Part shown: in pieces, positions 61,378 to 64,000 of the stretch
How the letters are laid out: every line of letters starts with the position of its first letter
Numbering within the stretch: position 1 is the stretch's first letter
Program-made: the position numbers and the translations under genes
The notes under the pieces: model-generated
What the model was told of the DNA's origin: nothing
Seen by the model: only the letters and a program-made list of their open reading frames with translations
Database searches by the model: none
Source: Oleidesulfovibrio sp047973035
GTDB lineage: Bacteria; Desulfobacterota; Desulfovibrionia; Desulfovibrionales; Desulfovibrionaceae
Assembly (NCBI RefSeq): GCF_047973035.1
Contig: NZ_JBKEBF010000015.1
Span: 1-64,000 of the forward strand
Direction: 5' to 3'
Length of the DNA: 64,000 bases

Positions 61378-61848
61378 CTACCTTTCTCTGGAATAGTCCA
61401 GCACTTCAAATTTTACGCCGGCTTCTTTCATCATGGCTTCCGAAAGCGGATCAGGGTACGGCTCCATAAAATACACACTTTTTACGCCGCAGTTAATCAG
61501 CATTTTTGTACAGATGAGGCAAGGTTGCGTCGTGCAGTAAATTTCTGAACCGGCAAGAGATATTCCGTGGATTGCAGCCTGAATGATGACATTTTGCTCT
61601 GCATGCAGACCTCGGCAGATTTCGTGCCTCTGACCGGAGGGAACGCCAAGTTGCTCGCGCAGACAACCCACATCAAGGCAGTGGGCCACATTAGAGGGAG
61701 CACCGTTGTAGCCGGTAGCCAGAATGCGTTTGTCTTTTACTGCTATGGCGCCGACTTTGCGACGCGAACAGGTGGAGCGCTCTGCTACAAGGTAGGTAAT
61801 ATCCATGAAATAATGAGGCCAGGGAAGTCTGCTGTGCATATTCATCAT
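61378..61848 (-). CDS. Deoxycytidylate deaminase
   Basis: The 156-residue zinc enzyme has GLHAEQNVIIQAA (zinc His and catalytic Glu) and TTQPCLICTKMLINCG (zinc cysteines), with an extra zinc-type cluster CLDVGC ... HEICRG region of the dCMP deaminase/ComEB family. It makes dUMP for thymidylate synthesis, near glyA, which supplies one-carbon units. The start among clustered ATGs (61848 or 61839) is not certain. It ends seven bases before ribD. Confidence 0.94.
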   Translation of the reverse strand: MMNMHSRLPWPHYFMDITYLVAERSTCSRRKVGAIAVKDKRILATGYNGAPSNVAHCLDVGCLREQLGVPSGQRHEICRGLHAEQNVIIQAAIHGISLAGSEIYCTTQPCLICTKMLINCGVKSVYFMEPYPDPLSEAMMKEAGVKFEVLDYSRER

Positions 61849-61953
61849 CCATTTGCTGCCAAGGCAGCCTTTGTCTGGGACAGGCTGAATAAGGGGAACA
61901 GAGCGGGACGGCTCTTGCGAACCGCCCCGCCCTTGAGAGTGCTTTTGTAGCTG

Positions 61954-63192
61954 TTACCAGTGGAACAGCGGGAACTTGCGGGCGAATACTTCGACATCGC
62001 GGCTGATTTCAGCCAGTCTGGTTTCGTTGTCGATGTTGCCGAGGGCATCAACGATCCAGCCGCCGACTTTGACCATTTCAGCTTCTTTCATACCTCTGGT
62101 GGTCAGGGCAGGTGTGCCCAGACGGATACCCGAGGTTACAAAGGGAGAGCGGGCTTCAAAGGGTACAGTATTCTTGTTGGCGGTAATGCCTGCAAGATCA
62201 AGTGCGTTCTGCGCATCTTTGCCTGTAATGTCTTTGTTGGTCAGGTCAACCAGCATCAGGTGGTTATCAGTACCGCCGGAAACCAGTTCAAAACCGGCAT
62301 CGGTCAGAGTTTCTGCAAGCTTGGCGGCGTTTGCTACAACCTGTTTCTGGTAGGCAGCAAATTCGGGGCGCAGAGCTTCGCCGAAAGCAACAGCCTTGGC
62401 AGCGATGACGTGCATCAGCGGGCCACCCTGAATGCCGGGGAAAATCTGGCTGTTAAGCTTTTTACCCGCATCTTCGTTGGCAAGGATCATGCCGCCGCGG
62501 GGGCCGCGCAGGGTCTTGTGCGTGGTCGTGGTGGTAAAATGTGCCTTGCCGATCGGGCTGGGGTGCAGACCGGCCGCGATAAGACCTGCGATGTGCGCCA
62601 TGTCAACCATCAGCAGGGCTTCAACTTCATCGGCTATGGCGCGGAAGCGGTCAAAGTCGATGATACGGGCGTATGCACTGGCACCGGCCACGATCATGGC
62701 GGGGCGGTGTTCGCGTGCAAGTTCAGCTACGTTGTCGTAGTTGATGCAGCCGGTTTCCTTATCAACGCCGTAAAATACCACGTTGAAGAAACGGCCGGAA
62801 AAGTTGACGGGGCTGCCGTGAGTCAGATGGCCGCCATGCGACAGGTCCATTGCAAGAATGGTGTCGCCGGGCTGCAGGGCCGAAAAATATACGGCCATGT
62901 TTGCCTGACTGCCGGAGTGAGGCTGGACGTTCGCGTACTCCGCGCCGAAGATTTCACGGGCGCGGTCAATGGCAAGGTTTTCTGCCACGTCTACATATTC
63001 GCATCCGCCGTAGTAGCGCTTACCGGGGTAGCCTTCGGCATACTTGTGGGTAAGCACGCTGCCCTGAGCGGCTCGAACTGCGGGTGACACAAAGTTTTCG
63101 GAAGCAATAAGCTCCAACTTGCCGGTCTGACGTTCTACTTCCTGAACGATGGTACGACCGACTTCCGGGTCCTGAATAAGCAGTTCGTCCAT
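61954..63192 (-). CDS. glyA: Serine hydroxymethyltransferase
   Basis: The 412-residue PLP enzyme interconverts serine and glycine with transfer of a one-carbon unit to tetrahydrofolate. LELIASENFVSPAV, EGYPGKRYYGGCEYVD, MDLSHGGHLTHG and TTTTHKTLRGPRGG (PLP lysine in HKTLRG) are all present. The ATG at 63192 follows a GGAGAG and gives the normal family length; a frame to 63228 would add 12 residues. Confidence 0.98.
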   Translation of the reverse strand: MDELLIQDPEVGRTIVQEVERQTGKLELIASENFVSPAVRAAQGSVLTHKYAEGYPGKRYYGGCEYVDVAENLAIDRAREIFGAEYANVQPHSGSQANMAVYFSALQPGDTILAMDLSHGGHLTHGSPVNFSGRFFNVVFYGVDKETGCINYDNVAELAREHRPAMIVAGASAYARIIDFDRFRAIADEVEALLMVDMAHIAGLIAAGLHPSPIGKAHFTTTTTHKTLRGPRGGMILANEDAGKKLNSQIFPGIQGGPLMHVIAAKAVAFGEALRPEFAAYQKQVVANAAKLAETLTDAGFELVSGGTDNHLMLVDLTNKDITGKDAQNALDLAGITANKNTVPFEARSPFVTSGIRLGTPALTTRGMKEAEMVKVGGWIVDALGNIDNETRLAEISRDVEVFARKFPLFHW

Positions 63193-63264
63193 GATATCCA
63201 CTCTCCGCGTTGTGGTTACGCCGCGCATCCGTCTGTTGAGGATACGCGGCGGGGTATATCGTTA

Positions 63265-64000
63265 CTAGCCTTCCCAGCGCTTGAACAGCATGCACGCGTT
63301 GGTGCCGCCGAAGCCGAAGGAGTTACTGAGCACGTATTTAGCCTGATACTCTTCAGAACCGCTACCCATGTAGTTAAGGTCGCAGTTCTCATCAGGTGTT
63401 TCGTAGTTGGCTGTTCCGGGCACAGTGCCGGAAGCCAGAGTCATGCAGCTGAATACGCCTTCCACGCCGCCGGCGGCACCCAGCAGGTGCCCCATCTGCG
63501 ACTTGTTGGCGCTGATACGCAGGTTTCTGGCATGATCGCCGAAAACCTTTTTAAGCGCGATGGTTTCGCACTTGTCGTTCAGCTGGGTCGAGGTACCGTG
63601 CGCGTTGATGCAATCTACTTCTTCAGGCTTGATGCCTGCTTCTTCGATAGCCATCATCATGGCGCGCGCCATACCTTCGGCATCTTCACGGGGAGCCGTC
63701 ATATGGAAGGCATCATCGGAAGAGCCGAACCCTACGATTTCAGCATATATCTTGGCACCGCGTGCCTGAGCGGACTCAAGGGATTCGACCAGCAGCAGAC
63801 CGGCGCCTTCGCCGATGACAAAACCGTCGCGGGCTGCGTCGAAGGGACGCGAAGCCTTTTCGGGGTTGTCGTTATTGGCGGTGGAGAGCGCTTTAAGCGC
63901 AGTGAAGCCGGATACACCCATAGGGGTGATTGTGGATTCTGAACCACCGGTGATAACGGCATCATAGCGGCCGACCTTGATCTCGGTAAAAGCATAGCCG
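63265..64000 (-). CDS. fabF: 3-oxoacyl-ACP synthase II, 5' part outside the window
   Basis: The frame is open to the window edge and covers the C-terminal 244 residues of the condensing enzyme of fatty acid elongation. The two active-site histidines are in NAHGTSTQLND and ANKSQMGHLLGAAGG, with the conserved lysine before the second, and the end is NSFGFGGTNACMLFKRW. The catalytic cysteine lies beyond the window. It is transcribed toward glyA. Confidence 0.97.
   Translation of the reverse strand, partial: GYAFTEIKVGRYDAVITGGSESTITPMGVSGFTALKALSTANNDNPEKASRPFDAARDGFVIGEGAGLLLVESLESAQARGAKIYAEIVGFGSSDDAFHMTAPREDAEGMARAMMMAIEEAGIKPEEVDCINAHGTSTQLNDKCETIALKKVFGDHARNLRISANKSQMGHLLGAAGGVEGVFSCMTLASGTVPGTANYETPDENCDLNYMGSGSEEYQAKYVLSNSFGFGGTNACMLFKRWEG

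Noticed and set aside
61900..61953. Possible terminator after glyA (CGGGACGG and CCGCCCCG region)
   Set aside because: The stem has a mismatch and no U-run follows, so it was not called.
61960..63087. 375-codon open frame opposite glyA
   Set aside because: glyA is unmistakable on the other strand; the antisense frame has no family features.
1..64000. CRISPR arrays, rRNA genes and complete insertion sequences
   Set aside because: No regularly spaced direct repeats, rRNA segments or intact transposase genes were seen on either strand.

Overview
This window reads as the chromosome of a sulfate-reducing deltaproteobacterium of the Desulfovibrionaceae, probably marine. Family content and gene order suggest this: a tungsten-type aldehyde ferredoxin oxidoreductase beside ThiF/ThiS-like genes, a fabF-glyA-dCMP deaminase-ribD-ribE-ribBA-ribH-nusB-leuS-lptE-holA block as I recall it from Desulfovibrio, CIRCE-controlled groESL, and an NhaC-type antiporter. 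The genus is inference; no rRNA gene is present.

Positions 1-1883 are the right end of a Mu-like prophage: a tail-fibre-associated gene cut by the window edge, a gap of about 265 bp packed with perfect stem-loops, then com and mom. The mom start codon lies inside a 10-bp stem, which fits Com-dependent translation as known in phage Mu. Prophage DNA must end between the mom terminator and the terminator of tRNA-Leu(CAA), where TTGACC-type repeats sit.

Positions 2300-31500 are mostly single-gene units: a DUF554 membrane protein, uvrA, a NYN-LOTUS RNase-like protein, msrA, an APH-type kinase, a DEAD-box helicase, yajQ, an ABC-F ATPase, nhaC, groES-groEL, a HAD protein, murJ, an alpha/beta hydrolase, a class III aminotransferase, an FAD dehydrogenase, an MscS channel and several unrecognised genes. 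A class I SAM riboswitch with its own terminator precedes an unrecognised 90-residue gene (19839-20111, minus strand).

Positions 31600-46320 hold the aldehyde oxidoreductase, a minus-strand run HDOD - GAF/PAS - response regulator/HD-GYP - ThiS/MoaD - ThiF (signalling and cofactor-type genes in one close-packed series), cvpA-mazG with a coupled unrecognised gene, three small genes, an AI-2E family permease and a GAF-PAS-GGDEF-EAL protein.

Positions 46380-64000 are almost entirely minus strand: recQ, a protein ending in a phage-head-like motif, lon, acyP, radC, holA, lptE, leuS, nusB, the riboflavin genes, a dCMP deaminase, glyA and the 3' part of fabF. Most boundaries are supported by intrinsic terminators, and Shine-Dalgarno sequences decided several starts.
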